NCBI GenBank assembly: GCA_004211885.1
Contig: SHBV01000013.1
Location: 1 to 61,150, forward strand
From: Verrucomicrobiaceae bacterium
GTDB lineage: Bacteria > Verrucomicrobiota > Verrucomicrobiia > Verrucomicrobiales > DEV007
DNA length: 61,150 bases
Reading direction: 5' to 3'
Shown here: positions 1 through 8,672 of the stretch, one piece after another
How the letters are laid out: each line of letters begins with the position of its first letter
How positions within the stretch are numbered: position 1 is the stretch's first letter
Translations under genes and position numbers: made by a program
Notes under the pieces: generated by a model
What the model was told of the DNA's origin: nothing
The model's input: only the letters and a program-made list of their open reading frames with translations
The model's database searches: none

Positions 1-593
1 CTTGTCATCTGAGACATGATTTGAGTATCTAACTTCTCTAGTGCTGTGTCTGCCCTTTCTTTTTCTTCTTTTTGTCTCCTCACTTGATAGGCTTGAGCCA
101 CTGCATTTGCTATATCGGCTGCTAGCTGAGGATCTGTATCAAAGACTTCGATATCAATGAGGTCAGTTCCCCTAACATCCTGTGTCTCGACTTTCTTCTT
201 AAGGATTCGGATAGCATCATCTTCTGAAGTGAGCCCCCACTCTTCTAAAAGATTTAATGGCTGATCCAAAGAATCCTTTCCATTATTAACCACTTCTTTA
301 AGCGTTTCCCTGCTCTGAATGATTTCAAACTGGGTCTGCATAAATGTCATATATGGAAGACTTTCGGAACCAAGGTTTCCTACGGTGCCAGTTTCACCAA
401 AGAGCTCAAGGTCTCTGGCCTCTCTCTGCACCTGAATTTGGACCCGACCCAAATACTCCGGTGGCCGCAAATATGCGATCACCATTGCCGTCATGAAAAC
501 CAAGAAAAACGTAAGTAAGATAACCGAATACCGATTCCTAACCACTTGCCAGTAATCAAGTGCGTGAAGCTTAGTCTCGCTCTGTTTGGCCAT
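1..593 (-). CDS. Wzz-type polysaccharide chain-length determinant, 3' end cut by window edge
   Basis: Reading leftwards from an ATG at 593, an open frame runs off the window, giving about 197 residues without the C-terminus. The N-terminus has a short cytoplasmic stretch (MAKQSETKLHALDYWQVV), a single membrane span at about residues 20-41, then a PPEYLGRVQIQV segment and a long charged, coiled-coil-prone region. This is the layout of the Wzz/GumC N-terminal domain, in which inner-membrane polysaccharide co-polymerases set exopolysaccharide or O-antigen chain length and may carry a C-terminal BY-kinase domain. Whether a kinase is attached cannot be seen. The beta-barrel gene upstream on the same strand supports an exopolysaccharide export locus extending to the left of the window. 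Confidence 0.8.
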   Translation of the reverse strand, partial: MAKQSETKLHALDYWQVVRNRYSVILLTFFLVFMTAMVIAYLRPPEYLGRVQIQVQREARDLELFGETGTVGNLGSESLPYMTFMQTQFEIIQSRETLKEVVNNGKDSLDQPLNLLEEWGLTSEDDAIRILKKKVETQDVRGTDLIDIEVFDTDPQLAADIANAVAQAYQVRRQKEEKERADTALEKLDTQIMSQMT

Positions 594-694
594 GATAACT
601 ATTTATAAACTTTTGAGGTGAATGTAGAATGAATCCAGAATTGGGAATTGAAAATATAGGCATTCCTTACAATTCTCAACGATTATTAAACAAC

Positions 695-728
695 AAATCC
701 CCCTGCTGTATTTCAGCTAGAGGGATTT
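695..728 (-). terminator. Stem-loop downstream of the beta-barrel gene, possible terminator
   Basis: An imperfect inverted repeat pairs AAATCCC...GCTG with CAGC...GGGATTT around a loop of about 5 bases. It lies about 24 bases past the stop codon of the beta-barrel gene and ahead of the Wzz-like start. On the minus strand it is followed by a moderately T-rich stretch (GTTGTTTAATAATC) rather than a clean T tract, so it may be an attenuator or mRNA-stabilising hairpin as easily as a full terminator. Confidence 0.4.
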
Positions 729-751
729 GAAACTTAAATTAATAGTCAAAT

Positions 752-1957
752 TTAGAATGTTACACTAATACCCGCCCACAAACGGTGCCTGTCATATTCT
801 CTGAGATCACTATCAGATGTATGGGTAGTTAGAGTGTAACCTAGATTCAAATCAGTATTAGACATTACCCGATAATTAAGCCCCAAGTTTAGACTCAAGC
901 CATATTCCGTAAGCTCAGATAAGGCTCCACGATCATAATCACTACTATGATAGCTGAGTCCTGCCTTGCCTCTCAGATCATCCGAAAATGCATGAGAAGC
1001 ATTAAGAGCAGTTCTAAAGACAGAACGGGAATTTGCCAAATGATAGAAGACCTCTGAATCCTCGTATCCGTAACGCGTGAACCAGACAAGTTTGGTACGA
1101 TCGCTTAACTCATAACGTAAAGAAGCTTCAGCGTATGGATTCCATCCATCATCATCATTACTATCATAATCGCGAGTCTCTCCTCCCAACCGAAGAGTTC
1201 CACTCATGTTATCATTAAATTTGTGGTCAGCACCAGCTAAGAGATAATTTGCATCATAATCAAGATTAACAATATCGTAATCGGTGTTGGATCTGCGGTA
1301 CTCACCAACGAGTGAAGTTAAACGATCCAAGACATAGCGAACTTCTTTAGAAAAGGTCTGAGTGAATCGGTCCTCTCCGACAGACTCAATATCATTCTCA
1401 TAATCAATGCCTGTCACTGTGATTCTAGAAACTGTACTCAGCCTGCGGCTCCATGAGTGTGAAATCCAAAGATTATTATATCCGTACGAATATTGATCCA
1501 GGCGACGAGAAGCAGATGCGCCGATCGCATCATCGGGTTCAATCTCATAGCTAATGTATGCACTGTTTCCAACTGTCGTTGTCGGATTTACCCGATGATG
1601 AAGCTTTAAACCAATTCTTCCTGTCTGAAAATTATCATCAGCTTGTGACTCTGGCTGATCAAAATAATACAATGTAGAAAGGCGCGCATTGAGGTCGACA
1701 TGAGTTCTACGGGTTCCCCCAGCATAAGCTGCACCTACTCCGCCTCGGACGTACCCCGATTCCTCCTCCAGCCCGTCCGGCCGATTGCCTACATTACTAT
1801 CAAAACCAAGGTCACCAGTGATAGTGGCAGTGAATGGAAGCTTAGAATCAAAATCATCAAATGATCCGGATTCTCCGATGCTAAGAAGTCCTTGACCAGA
1901 TGCACTCAAGAGGCAACCAATCAATGAAATCAAAATCAAGAGAGCGCTTTTTTTCAT
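752..1957 (-). CDS. Outer-membrane beta-barrel protein (BBP2/EpsL-like)
   Basis: A 401-residue protein with a signal peptide (about residues 1-21, ending SASGQG). A long body follows, with alternating hydrophobic/polar strands rich in Tyr, Asp, Asn and Arg, and the protein ends in WAGISVTF. A terminal Phe after alternating residues is the classic BAM recognition signal of outer-membrane barrels. The pattern resembles outer-membrane beta-barrel proteins that accompany exopolysaccharide loci in exosortase-type and other EPS clusters. Adjacency to a Wzz-like gene (158 bp downstream) supports a role in polysaccharide export, but no catalytic motif is visible and the substrate is unknown. The barrel call is firm; the EPS link is inferred from context. 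Confidence 0.75.
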   Translation of the reverse strand: MKKSALLILISLIGCLLSASGQGLLSIGESGSFDDFDSKLPFTATITGDLGFDSNVGNRPDGLEEESGYVRGGVGAAYAGGTRRTHVDLNARLSTLYYFDQPESQADDNFQTGRIGLKLHHRVNPTTTVGNSAYISYEIEPDDAIGASASRRLDQYSYGYNNLWISHSWSRRLSTVSRITVTGIDYENDIESVGEDRFTQTFSKEVRYVLDRLTSLVGEYRRSNTDYDIVNLDYDANYLLAGADHKFNDNMSGTLRLGGETRDYDSNDDDGWNPYAEASLRYELSDRTKLVWFTRYGYEDSEVFYHLANSRSVFRTALNASHAFSDDLRGKAGLSYHSSDYDRGALSELTEYGLSLNLGLNYRVMSNTDLNLGYTLTTHTSDSDLREYDRHRLWAGISVTF

Positions 1958-2043
1958 AGTTTGTTATAGATCCAGTTTGGTAGGATCTGTGTTTCTAATG
2001 TTTGGGATAATTTTAAACTGAAAAATTAAATTGCTTTCAATCC

Positions 2044-2598
2044 TTAAGGGTCGGTTGGCGTTGAAGGAGTGTCTGTATCTCTTCCAAGCAATCTATCAAT
2101 GAGTGCCTGCTGAGCCGCAAGTTCTGCAGCAGTCAGTGGTCCAAAGAATCCTGAACCTCCACCAGCAGAGGCTACTGGAGCAATAAGATATACACCGCTA
2201 ACAACAACAGGTTCTGTTCCGAAGTCATCTCCATCTCCCATCACTGCATCAATCGCTGCGCTGATGGCCTTGGCTGATTTAGGAGAAGCTGCAACTGCAC
2301 ATTCATGAATCGCTGCAGTTTGTTTAGGTGCAGCCTTGACTGCTGCCGTCACGACATCTTTAACATCACCACCACCAGCAATCGCTGCTTTAACAATTGA
2401 GCAAACACAACCTTCGTGTTTACCAATCATTTTTTGTACAGTACTTGCAGCGGCTGCAGGCTTCGCGCTAACGGCAGCCTTGGTCTGCTTTGCTATCTCT
2501 GAGCAATTATATTTTGTTTCAGCGGCAATACTAAAAACTGACAAAGAAACGAAACTGAAGAGAAAAACCAAAATTTGCTTCGATAAACTTTTTTTCAT
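2044..2598 (-). CDS. Ala-rich secreted protein with four cysteines, unknown function
   Basis: A 184-residue protein with a clear signal peptide (MKKSLSKQILVFLFSFVSLSVF, cleavage near SIAAE). The mature part is dominated by Ala/Lys helical segments with repeated phrasing (AAVSAKPAAAAS, AAIAGGGDVKDVV, AAVKAAPKQTAA) and carries Cys near the N-terminus, a CVC pair and one more Cys in HECAVAA. The cysteines are compatible with disulfides in the periplasm. The C-terminus is Gly/Thr/Pro rich. It lies 86 bp upstream of the beta-barrel gene on the same strand and could be transcribed with it. I do not recognise the family; a small periplasmic or surface-associated helical-repeat protein is the most I can say. 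Confidence 0.6.
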   Translation of the reverse strand: MKKSLSKQILVFLFSFVSLSVFSIAAETKYNCSEIAKQTKAAVSAKPAAAASTVQKMIGKHEGCVCSIVKAAIAGGGDVKDVVTAAVKAAPKQTAAIHECAVAASPKSAKAISAAIDAVMGDGDDFGTEPVVVSGVYLIAPVASAGGGSGFFGPLTAAELAAQQALIDRLLGRDTDTPSTPTDP

Positions 2599-2998
2599 TA
2601 TTCTTGTTAATCTATTAATGGATTATTTTTTAAATTACTAGGGGCTCGGAAAATTAAATTCTTTTCTACCTTATTACTTACTCAATATCCTTAATAATTC
2701 ACCCAATCGCAAGGTTTTTCTACCTTCCCTCTAAAATAAAATCATTGCTTCAAATAGTTAAAATCTACTGAAATAGTTAATATTTTCTAATTATTAATAT
2801 TAGGGTAATAATAATTGGACCTTTCATTATCACTCAGTTAGAAAGAAAAAGGCTAAATGAACAGTCAAATAGTCACTCAATAGTCTTCATATCACCAAAG
2901 ATTCAAATCCATTGTCAGGGTTTTATATGTAAAAATTATCAACTTTACGGTTTCTGCTTTTGAATTATTGACTTAATAAATCAATTAATAAATCCCTC
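2599..2998. other. AT-rich divergent intergenic region (400 bp)
   Basis: This gap separates the divergent starts at 2598 (minus) and 2999 (plus), so it must hold promoters for both directions. It is strongly AT-rich. A TTGACT hexamer at 2968-2973 lacks a convincing -10 at proper distance, and I saw no good inverted repeat, tRNA or open frame. No specific site can be supported. Confidence 0.5.
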
Positions 2999-3595
2999 AT
3001 GACTAATAAAAAATTAATCCTTATCCTTGTTTCGGTTTCCGCATCTGTACTAGTTGCTTGGAAAATCAGCACCGAATGGAATGAATGGGGAATTGGTAGT
3101 AAATTTGTTGCAACATTTTTTATTGCCATCGCCTTAGGGCTTTTTGCTGTCTTGGTCATGCTCCCCTCATTAGCAGATAAAGTTGGAGCCTTTTTCTTTT
3201 CTGCCCCTGAACAAATGAAGCCTGACCCTCTTATCAAAGCCGCGGCCAAGGTGTCTCAGGGAGATTACGAAGGAGCAATCAAAGCTTACCGTGCAATAGC
3301 ATCAGAAGAACCAGAGAATCGTTTCCCTATATTTGAAATCGCTAAGATTCAACAAGAACACTTACGTGATGTGGATGCAGCTATTGAAACCTTTGAGAAA
3401 TCATTAGAAAATAATGAATGGGCTGAAAATGATGAAGCTGCCATACTGTTCCGACTGCAACAGATATATTTAGAATCAAAAGAAGACGAAGAACATGCGA
3501 CAACTTTATTGCAAACTGTAATCGATCGCTTTCCCAATACCCGGCACTCAGCCAATGCTCATCACAGGCTCAATGAGATAAATAAAATTGGATAA
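2999..3595 (+). CDS. Membrane-anchored TPR-repeat protein
   Basis: A 198-residue protein with two hydrophobic segments near the N-terminus (about residues 5-20 and 34-55, the second being FVATFFIAIALGLFAVLVML). A soluble C-terminal part follows, with helix-turn-helix pairs of TPR type: ASQGDYEGAIKAYRAIASEEPENRFP, then DVDAAIETFEKSLEN, then a third pair ending HHRLNEI. TPR domains mediate protein-protein contacts; no enzyme motif is seen. The stop codon at 3593-3595 abuts the convergent trmB gene with no spacer, so the two genes share no separate terminator. Function unknown; probably a scaffold or assembly factor at the inner membrane. Confidence 0.7.
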   Translation: MTNKKLILILVSVSASVLVAWKISTEWNEWGIGSKFVATFFIAIALGLFAVLVMLPSLADKVGAFFFSAPEQMKPDPLIKAAAKVSQGDYEGAIKAYRAIASEEPENRFPIFEIAKIQQEHLRDVDAAIETFEKSLENNEWAENDEAAILFRLQQIYLESKEDEEHATTLLQTVIDRFPNTRHSANAHHRLNEINKIG

Positions 3596-4192
3596 TTATT
3601 TTTTGGGCTTAAAGCGAGCGTGATAAATATTCTTTCCTTGTTCATTCCATACTTTCTCAAAATCAGTCATAGGATAATAAAAGTCAGGATCCCATTCTAT
3701 TTCTTCCAATGAGCTGAAGCTTTTTAAAACTGACATTGATTCTTCGAAGTATTCCAAGTGATCAGTTTTGAATAAAAATTCACCGCTCGGCTCTAGGACC
3801 CTAACAAGCGAAGCGCAAAATTGCTCACTCACCAATCGCCGCTTATGGTGTTTTTTCTTAGGCCATGGATCTGGGAATAACAAATGAACTCGTGAAGCAC
3901 AATGGTCTGGAAGTAACCACCCTAAAGTGTAAGAGGATTCCAATCTAAGAACTTTCAAATTTTGCAGATCCTCTTTTAAAGATCGTCGACAAACCCTCCG
4001 AACCCTTCCAAGTAAACGCTCCACACCAAGAAAATTCTTTGACGGAAATTTTATAGCTAAATTAATTAAAAAAGACCCGTCCCCGCAACCAAGGTCAATC
4101 TCAAGTGGCCGTTTAGAGTCAGTAAAAATCTCTTCTTTTTTTAGTTTTGTAAAATAATCTGAAGGGAAGAATTGCACAGCTATCTTCAACAA
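3596..4192 (-). CDS. trmB: tRNA (guanine-N7-)-methyltransferase TrmB
   Basis: A 198-residue SAM-dependent methyltransferase that forms m7G46 in tRNA variable loops. Visible motifs are the SAM-binding EIDLGCGDGSFL (motif I, about residues 31-42), NFLGVER, and the family signature LLFPDPWPKKKHHKRRLV (about residues 103-120), followed by a TDHLEYFE segment. Length fits the short bacterial TrmB. No ATG is available: the frame opens with two consecutive TTG codons (4192-4190 and 4189-4187), preceded by AGAG and only 6 bases after the ispG stop. TTG initiation with coupling to ispG is therefore likely. It is the last gene of the cdsA-dxr-rseP-ispG run. Confidence 0.93.
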   Translation of the reverse strand: MLKIAVQFFPSDYFTKLKKEEIFTDSKRPLEIDLGCGDGSFLINLAIKFPSKNFLGVERLLGRVRRVCRRSLKEDLQNLKVLRLESSYTLGWLLPDHCASRVHLLFPDPWPKKKHHKRRLVSEQFCASLVRVLEPSGEFLFKTDHLEYFEESMSVLKSFSSLEEIEWDPDFYYPMTDFEKVWNEQGKNIYHARFKPKK

Positions 4193-4198
4193 AAATCT

Positions 4199-5989
4199 CT
4201 AAATAGGATGAGCGATTGTATCTGGAACATCCACCCATCGATCATGTTCCTTAATTAACTCTATTAGGCGGTCAACTGCCTCTTGCTGAGGAATATTAAA
4301 CTTCACTGCTTCCTTACCAACGTACAGATTTATTTTGTCTGGAGCACCACCCACATAACCAAAATCAGCATCCGCCATTTCTCCGGGTCCATTAACAATA
4401 CAGCCCATGACAGCAATCCGAACACCTTTCAAATGACCAGTCGCAGCCCGAATCTTTGCCGTTGTCTCCTGCAGATCAAATAATGTGCGACCACAACTCG
4501 GACACGCCACATAATCTGTCTTAAATATTCGAGCGCCTGAAGCTTGGAGAATATTATACGCCAACCGTAAAGACTGTCCCGGCGCTTCCTCGCCTTGGAC
4601 CAAAACACCGTCACCAATACCATCACAAATCAGGGAACCAATATTTGCTGCAGCCACAAGTAAAGTTTCCTCGAATGTTTTTTCAGGGTCTACACTAGGC
4701 ACAAGAGTATCTTTAATTATCAGAGGGTGCCTCGGATGAACACGCGCTGCGAGCAACCTGAACCCAGAAACGACAGACATATCCAACTCATCAGGCAATG
4801 TGACGGGAGTCACATCTGAAAGATCATTAATCTCGTTCACTTGAACATCATCACGCGGATCAATGGCAAGCAATCCAGAAGTCTCTAATATTATTTCAGG
4901 TTGAAACTCACCCATTTCTGAAAGCTTATGTGAAACAGCATTAAATTTTTGCTCTGAAGTTAAGACTCTTACAGTTTCTTTACCTCCTAAATTCATTCCT
5001 TGAACCTCTATTATTTCCGAAAGGCGACGCTGATAAGTAAATGGATCGAATGGATCTGATTCCGAATGTGCAATGACCTGATCTTTTTCTACTTCCCCAG
5101 CGCATGCTGTAGCAAGGGCTTGAGCAACGGGCACTTCCCGAACTGCATCCTCAGTCAGAGAAACTCGTATCGTATCTCCTATTCCATCCATTAACAATGA
5201 CCCAATTCCGATTGCACTTTTAATGCGTCCGTCTTCTCCGTCTCCAGCTTCAGTCACACCAAGATGCAAAGGATAGTTCCAGTCAGTTCCTTCCGACTCA
5301 AGGGCCGAGACTAAGAGACGGTAAGCAATAATCATTACCTTGGGATTACTTGCTTTCATTGAGAAAACAAATTCATGGTAATCCAAGTCCCTAGCAATCC
5401 GTGCGAACTCCAGGGCACTCTCAACCATTCCTCTAGGAGTGTCCCCATAACGATTCATGATACGATCACTAAGGCTACCATGATTTGTCCCTATCCTCAT
5501 AGCGACTCCCCGTTCCTTACAGATTTGAACTAACGGCGTGAACTGTTCTCTTATTCTTTGTAGTTCTTCCAAATATTGCTGATCGCTGTATTCACGTATT
5601 TCAAACTTCTTTTTATCCGCATAGTTTCCTGGATTGACTCTGACCTTTTCAACCCACTTAGCAGCCTCCAATGCGGCGTCAGGTTTAAAATGAATATCAG
5701 CGACTAAAGGGACATCGCATCCATGCGATCGAACTTTTCGAGCAATGTGCTCAAGATTAGCAGCGTGCCTTCGTGTCTGTGCCGTTATCCTTACTATTTC
5801 GCAACCTGCATCTGCCAATTCCAAAACTTCTTTCACGGAAGAATCTGTGTCCATCGTGTCCGCAATAATCATTGATTGAATGCGAATCGGATTCTCTGCA
5901 CCAACGCCCACACTACCCACGCTAACCTGACGAGTGAGTCTTCTCTGAAAGCGGTAAAAATCTTGAGGATATTTAAAATCCATCTGCAT
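4199..5989 (-). CDS. ispG: 4-hydroxy-3-methylbut-2-en-1-yl diphosphate synthase, long form
   Basis: The [4Fe-4S] enzyme that reductively converts MEcPP to HMBPP, the penultimate step of the MEP isoprenoid pathway. At about 596 residues it is the long type with an extra central domain, as in Chlamydiae, Bacteroidetes and plants, rather than the roughly 370-residue form. The N-terminal TIM barrel shows PIRIQSM, VPLVADIHF and KVRVNPGN. The cluster ligands are in YVACPSCGRT (two Cys near residues 495-499) and GCIVNGPGE (Cys near 528). I prefer the ATG at 5989 (or the in-frame ATG at 5983) to the TTG at 5992. Co-oriented with dxr and rseP upstream and trmB downstream, so two MEP-pathway enzymes share one likely operon. 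Confidence 0.96.
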   Translation of the reverse strand: MQMDFKYPQDFYRFQRRLTRQVSVGSVGVGAENPIRIQSMIIADTMDTDSSVKEVLELADAGCEIVRITAQTRRHAANLEHIARKVRSHGCDVPLVADIHFKPDAALEAAKWVEKVRVNPGNYADKKKFEIREYSDQQYLEELQRIREQFTPLVQICKERGVAMRIGTNHGSLSDRIMNRYGDTPRGMVESALEFARIARDLDYHEFVFSMKASNPKVMIIAYRLLVSALESEGTDWNYPLHLGVTEAGDGEDGRIKSAIGIGSLLMDGIGDTIRVSLTEDAVREVPVAQALATACAGEVEKDQVIAHSESDPFDPFTYQRRLSEIIEVQGMNLGGKETVRVLTSEQKFNAVSHKLSEMGEFQPEIILETSGLLAIDPRDDVQVNEINDLSDVTPVTLPDELDMSVVSGFRLLAARVHPRHPLIIKDTLVPSVDPEKTFEETLLVAAANIGSLICDGIGDGVLVQGEEAPGQSLRLAYNILQASGARIFKTDYVACPSCGRTLFDLQETTAKIRAATGHLKGVRIAVMGCIVNGPGEMADADFGYVGGAPDKINLYVGKEAVKFNIPQQEAVDRLIELIKEHDRWVDVPDTIAHPI

Positions 5990-6007
5990 CAATTAATTCA
6001 ATAAAGA

Positions 6008-7429
6008 TCAAGGAGAAAACACGATTGGCTCGGGATCCACTGACTCACTAGATAAGTCACCAATATCAAACCAGGTAACGTAAACCATGAAAGAAATTAA
6101 AAGTAGAACACAGCCGAACTGTAACATTTCCATTAATTTTATATTTAAAGGAGATTTAAATATCCATTCATATAGCGCCATCACAATATGCCCCCCATCC
6201 AAGACAGGTAATGGGAGGAGGTTCAACATTCCTAAGTTCACATTAATCAGAACACTTAGCACAAAAGCAAAACGCCAACCATAGACTGGGTCACTGAGAG
6301 TATCATAATAGTGCTTACCAATGCCCACTGCAGAACTCATCTGTGAAACGCTCACATCAGCATCATGCCAAGGCATCAGAGCACTCAGAGTCCTAAATAT
6401 AGCAGTGGCACCGTTCCAAATCTGGGTAAAAGGATCAGGACCTGGCCTCTGGATCGTCATTGGAGGTAATTGCCAGTGCAATCCAAGCATAGCGGGGCTC
6501 TCTTCTGGTTGGGCTGGCACTTCTGGCACTATGGAAACTTTTATCTTCTCACTGTTTCTTAGAACCAGTAATTCGATCGGTTTAATGTCATCACCCATTT
6601 TCTGAATGATAAAACTTAACACTTCTCGACCAAATAATTTTTGCCCATTCGCTTCTAAAATTTTATCTCCTCGCTTAAGACCGGCTTTCTCTGCAGGGCT
6701 ATTAGAAACCGTTTTATCAACAATGGATTCTGATATAGGGGTAATTCCAACCCTGCGAAAATCTTGCCTCTGGTGAGCCGGTCTTTCTTCTTTATTGAAA
6801 CCAGAACGAATCTCAAGAGGTTCGTTAATTCCTTGCCTCTTTATTAAAAAAACGATCTCCTCACCCTCACTATAAATGATACGTTCGAGTACTGAATCAA
6901 CCATTCCACCAAAGCTTTTAACTTTGACTCCATCAATTTCAAGAATTTGATCTCCGGGAAGAACACCAGCCAATTCGGCAGGCATTCCTGGTACCACTGC
7001 GCCAACTACAGTACTCTGAAGCTGTTCCCTGACAGGCTTGCCAAAACCCCAAACGAGGAGAGCAAAAGCAAAGGCCAAACCAAAACTAAATAATGGTCCG
7101 GCAAAGGCCACAATGATCTTATCTTTTGGCGTTATTGGGGGCAGGGATTCCTGCTCTTCGTTCTTGCCTTCCAACATTTCCATTGGGGCCATTTGAGGCA
7201 AAGCAACGAAGCCACCCATAGGAATCCATCCGAGACCCCACTGCACATCCTTAATCTTTTTTTTCCAAATAGGCTTACCAAACCATATTTGAAATTTTTC
7301 CACTTTGAGGCCCCGCCATTTAGCTGCCCAATAATGGCCCAATTCATGTACAACAATTAATATATTGAAAAGAACAATAACCTGAAAAAGAGTCCATAAT
7401 ATCTTTCCGAGGCCTATAACTGAATCCAT
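6008..7429 (-). CDS. rseP: Site-2 intramembrane zinc protease RseP
   Basis: A 473-residue M50 metalloprotease of the inner membrane that performs the second cleavage of anti-sigma factors or other transmembrane substrates in envelope-stress signalling. The active-site HELGH is at residues 28-32 in the first membrane span, and the third metal ligand lies in NLLPLPVLDGGHIV near the C-terminus. Two PDZ domains lie between (the first with GMPAELAGVLPGDQILEIDG, the second with SPAEKAGLKRGDKILEANG), as in E. coli RseP. Further membrane spans occur at about residues 105-125 and the C-terminal third. The gene sits between dxr and ispG, an arrangement common in bacteria. No rseA-like anti-sigma gene is in the window. 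Confidence 0.95.
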   Translation of the reverse strand: MDSVIGLGKILWTLFQVIVLFNILIVVHELGHYWAAKWRGLKVEKFQIWFGKPIWKKKIKDVQWGLGWIPMGGFVALPQMAPMEMLEGKNEEQESLPPITPKDKIIVAFAGPLFSFGLAFAFALLVWGFGKPVREQLQSTVVGAVVPGMPAELAGVLPGDQILEIDGVKVKSFGGMVDSVLERIIYSEGEEIVFLIKRQGINEPLEIRSGFNKEERPAHQRQDFRRVGITPISESIVDKTVSNSPAEKAGLKRGDKILEANGQKLFGREVLSFIIQKMGDDIKPIELLVLRNSEKIKVSIVPEVPAQPEESPAMLGLHWQLPPMTIQRPGPDPFTQIWNGATAIFRTLSALMPWHDADVSVSQMSSAVGIGKHYYDTLSDPVYGWRFAFVLSVLINVNLGMLNLLPLPVLDGGHIVMALYEWIFKSPLNIKLMEMLQFGCVLLLISFMVYVTWFDIGDLSSESVDPEPIVFSP

Positions 7430-7520
7430 TATTTTTTATGTATTTATGAGGTTTTATTTATTGAGATCTACCACTATATCACCTCATATCAATGATCGCA
7501 AAAACTGTATCTGAAATGAA

Positions 7521-8669
7521 TCATGCGATAGGATAACTTCGGGCCCATTGATCAGCTTCTATTAATTCTTCGATGGCGGGGCTCTCAATGACATTATGAT
7601 TCGTCATTACTGATTCAACATGTTTCCATATACCAGGAAATCTCAATTGCCCTTTCAAAAATTGTGCCACTGCAATTTCGTTAGCTGCATTCATCACTGC
7701 TGGCAAAGTTCCTCCAGCATTGCCGGCTGCACGGGCAAGATCAAGTGCAGGAAAATCCTCAGTTCTGGGCTCTTCAAAATCTAATTTTCCAAGATCGGCA
7801 AAATCAACCGGAGGCAAGCTGTTCGGAACGCGCTCAGGCCACGTAAGAGCATATTGAATAGGAAAGCACATATCCGTAACACTGAGCTGAGCTAAAATCG
7901 ATCCATCAATAAATTCAACCATCGAGTGAATAATGCTCTGAGGATGAACAATGACATCAACTCGATTCATCTCAACATCGAAAAGCCACCGAGCTTCAAT
8001 CATTTCAAGACCCTTATTAAAGAGAGTCGCTGAATCCACAGTGATCTTTGGCCCCATGTCCCAAGTAGGATGATTTAGTGCTTTTTCAACACTAACACTT
8101 TCTAATTCTTTCCTTCCATATTTCCTGAAAGGTCCGCCAGAAGCTGTCAATATTAACCGCGAAACAGTGTCATTTTCTTTACCCTCAAGACATTGAAAAA
8201 TTGCATTATGCTCACTGTCGACAGGCAAAACTTTCGACCCTGTCCGCGACGCTGTTTCCATGACTTCTTGCCCAGCCATAACAAGTATCTCTTTACTTGC
8301 AACGGCCAGATCCTTCCCTGCTTCTAGCGCAGCCAATGCAGGCTTAAGACCCGCAATACCTACAATAGCAATTAAGACAATGTCTGCCTCTTCAAGAGTC
8401 GCAAGCTCAACTAATCCCTCGTCACCGGAAAACATATCAACTCCAGAAGGAACATCAGCACTAATACTTTTAGCCGCGTCCTCATCGCTAAGGCAAGCTG
8501 CTCGTGCCCCTGTCTGATTCAGCTGAGAAAGCAGTTTGTCCGCTGACTTATAGGCACCGAGCCCAACGATTTCAATTCTTTCAGATAAATCATTGGCTAC
8601 CTTAAGCGCACTGACTCCTATCGAGCCTGTTGAACCCAAAATGACCACTTTCTTTGTACTCTTGGCCAT
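7521..8669 (-). CDS. dxr: 1-deoxy-D-xylulose 5-phosphate reductoisomerase
   Basis: The NADPH-dependent enzyme that rearranges and reduces DXP to MEP, the first committed step of the MEP pathway. At 382 residues it is of normal length. The nucleotide-binding loop GSTGSIG is at residues 12-18; the metal-binding segment LPVDSEHNAIFQ is near residue 150, and KGLEMIEARWLF near 216-227. The substrate-loop HPTWDMG and the HPQSIIHSMVEF segment are also present. The ATG at 8669 follows the cdsA stop by only 3 bases, so translation is probably coupled to cdsA. rseP and ispG follow on the same strand. Confidence 0.97.
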   Translation of the reverse strand: MAKSTKKVVILGSTGSIGVSALKVANDLSERIEIVGLGAYKSADKLLSQLNQTGARAACLSDEDAAKSISADVPSGVDMFSGDEGLVELATLEEADIVLIAIVGIAGLKPALAALEAGKDLAVASKEILVMAGQEVMETASRTGSKVLPVDSEHNAIFQCLEGKENDTVSRLILTASGGPFRKYGRKELESVSVEKALNHPTWDMGPKITVDSATLFNKGLEMIEARWLFDVEMNRVDVIVHPQSIIHSMVEFIDGSILAQLSVTDMCFPIQYALTWPERVPNSLPPVDFADLGKLDFEEPRTEDFPALDLARAAGNAGGTLPAVMNAANEIAVAQFLKGQLRFPGIWKHVESVMTNHNVIESPAIEELIEADQWARSYPIA

Positions 8670-8672
8670 GGA

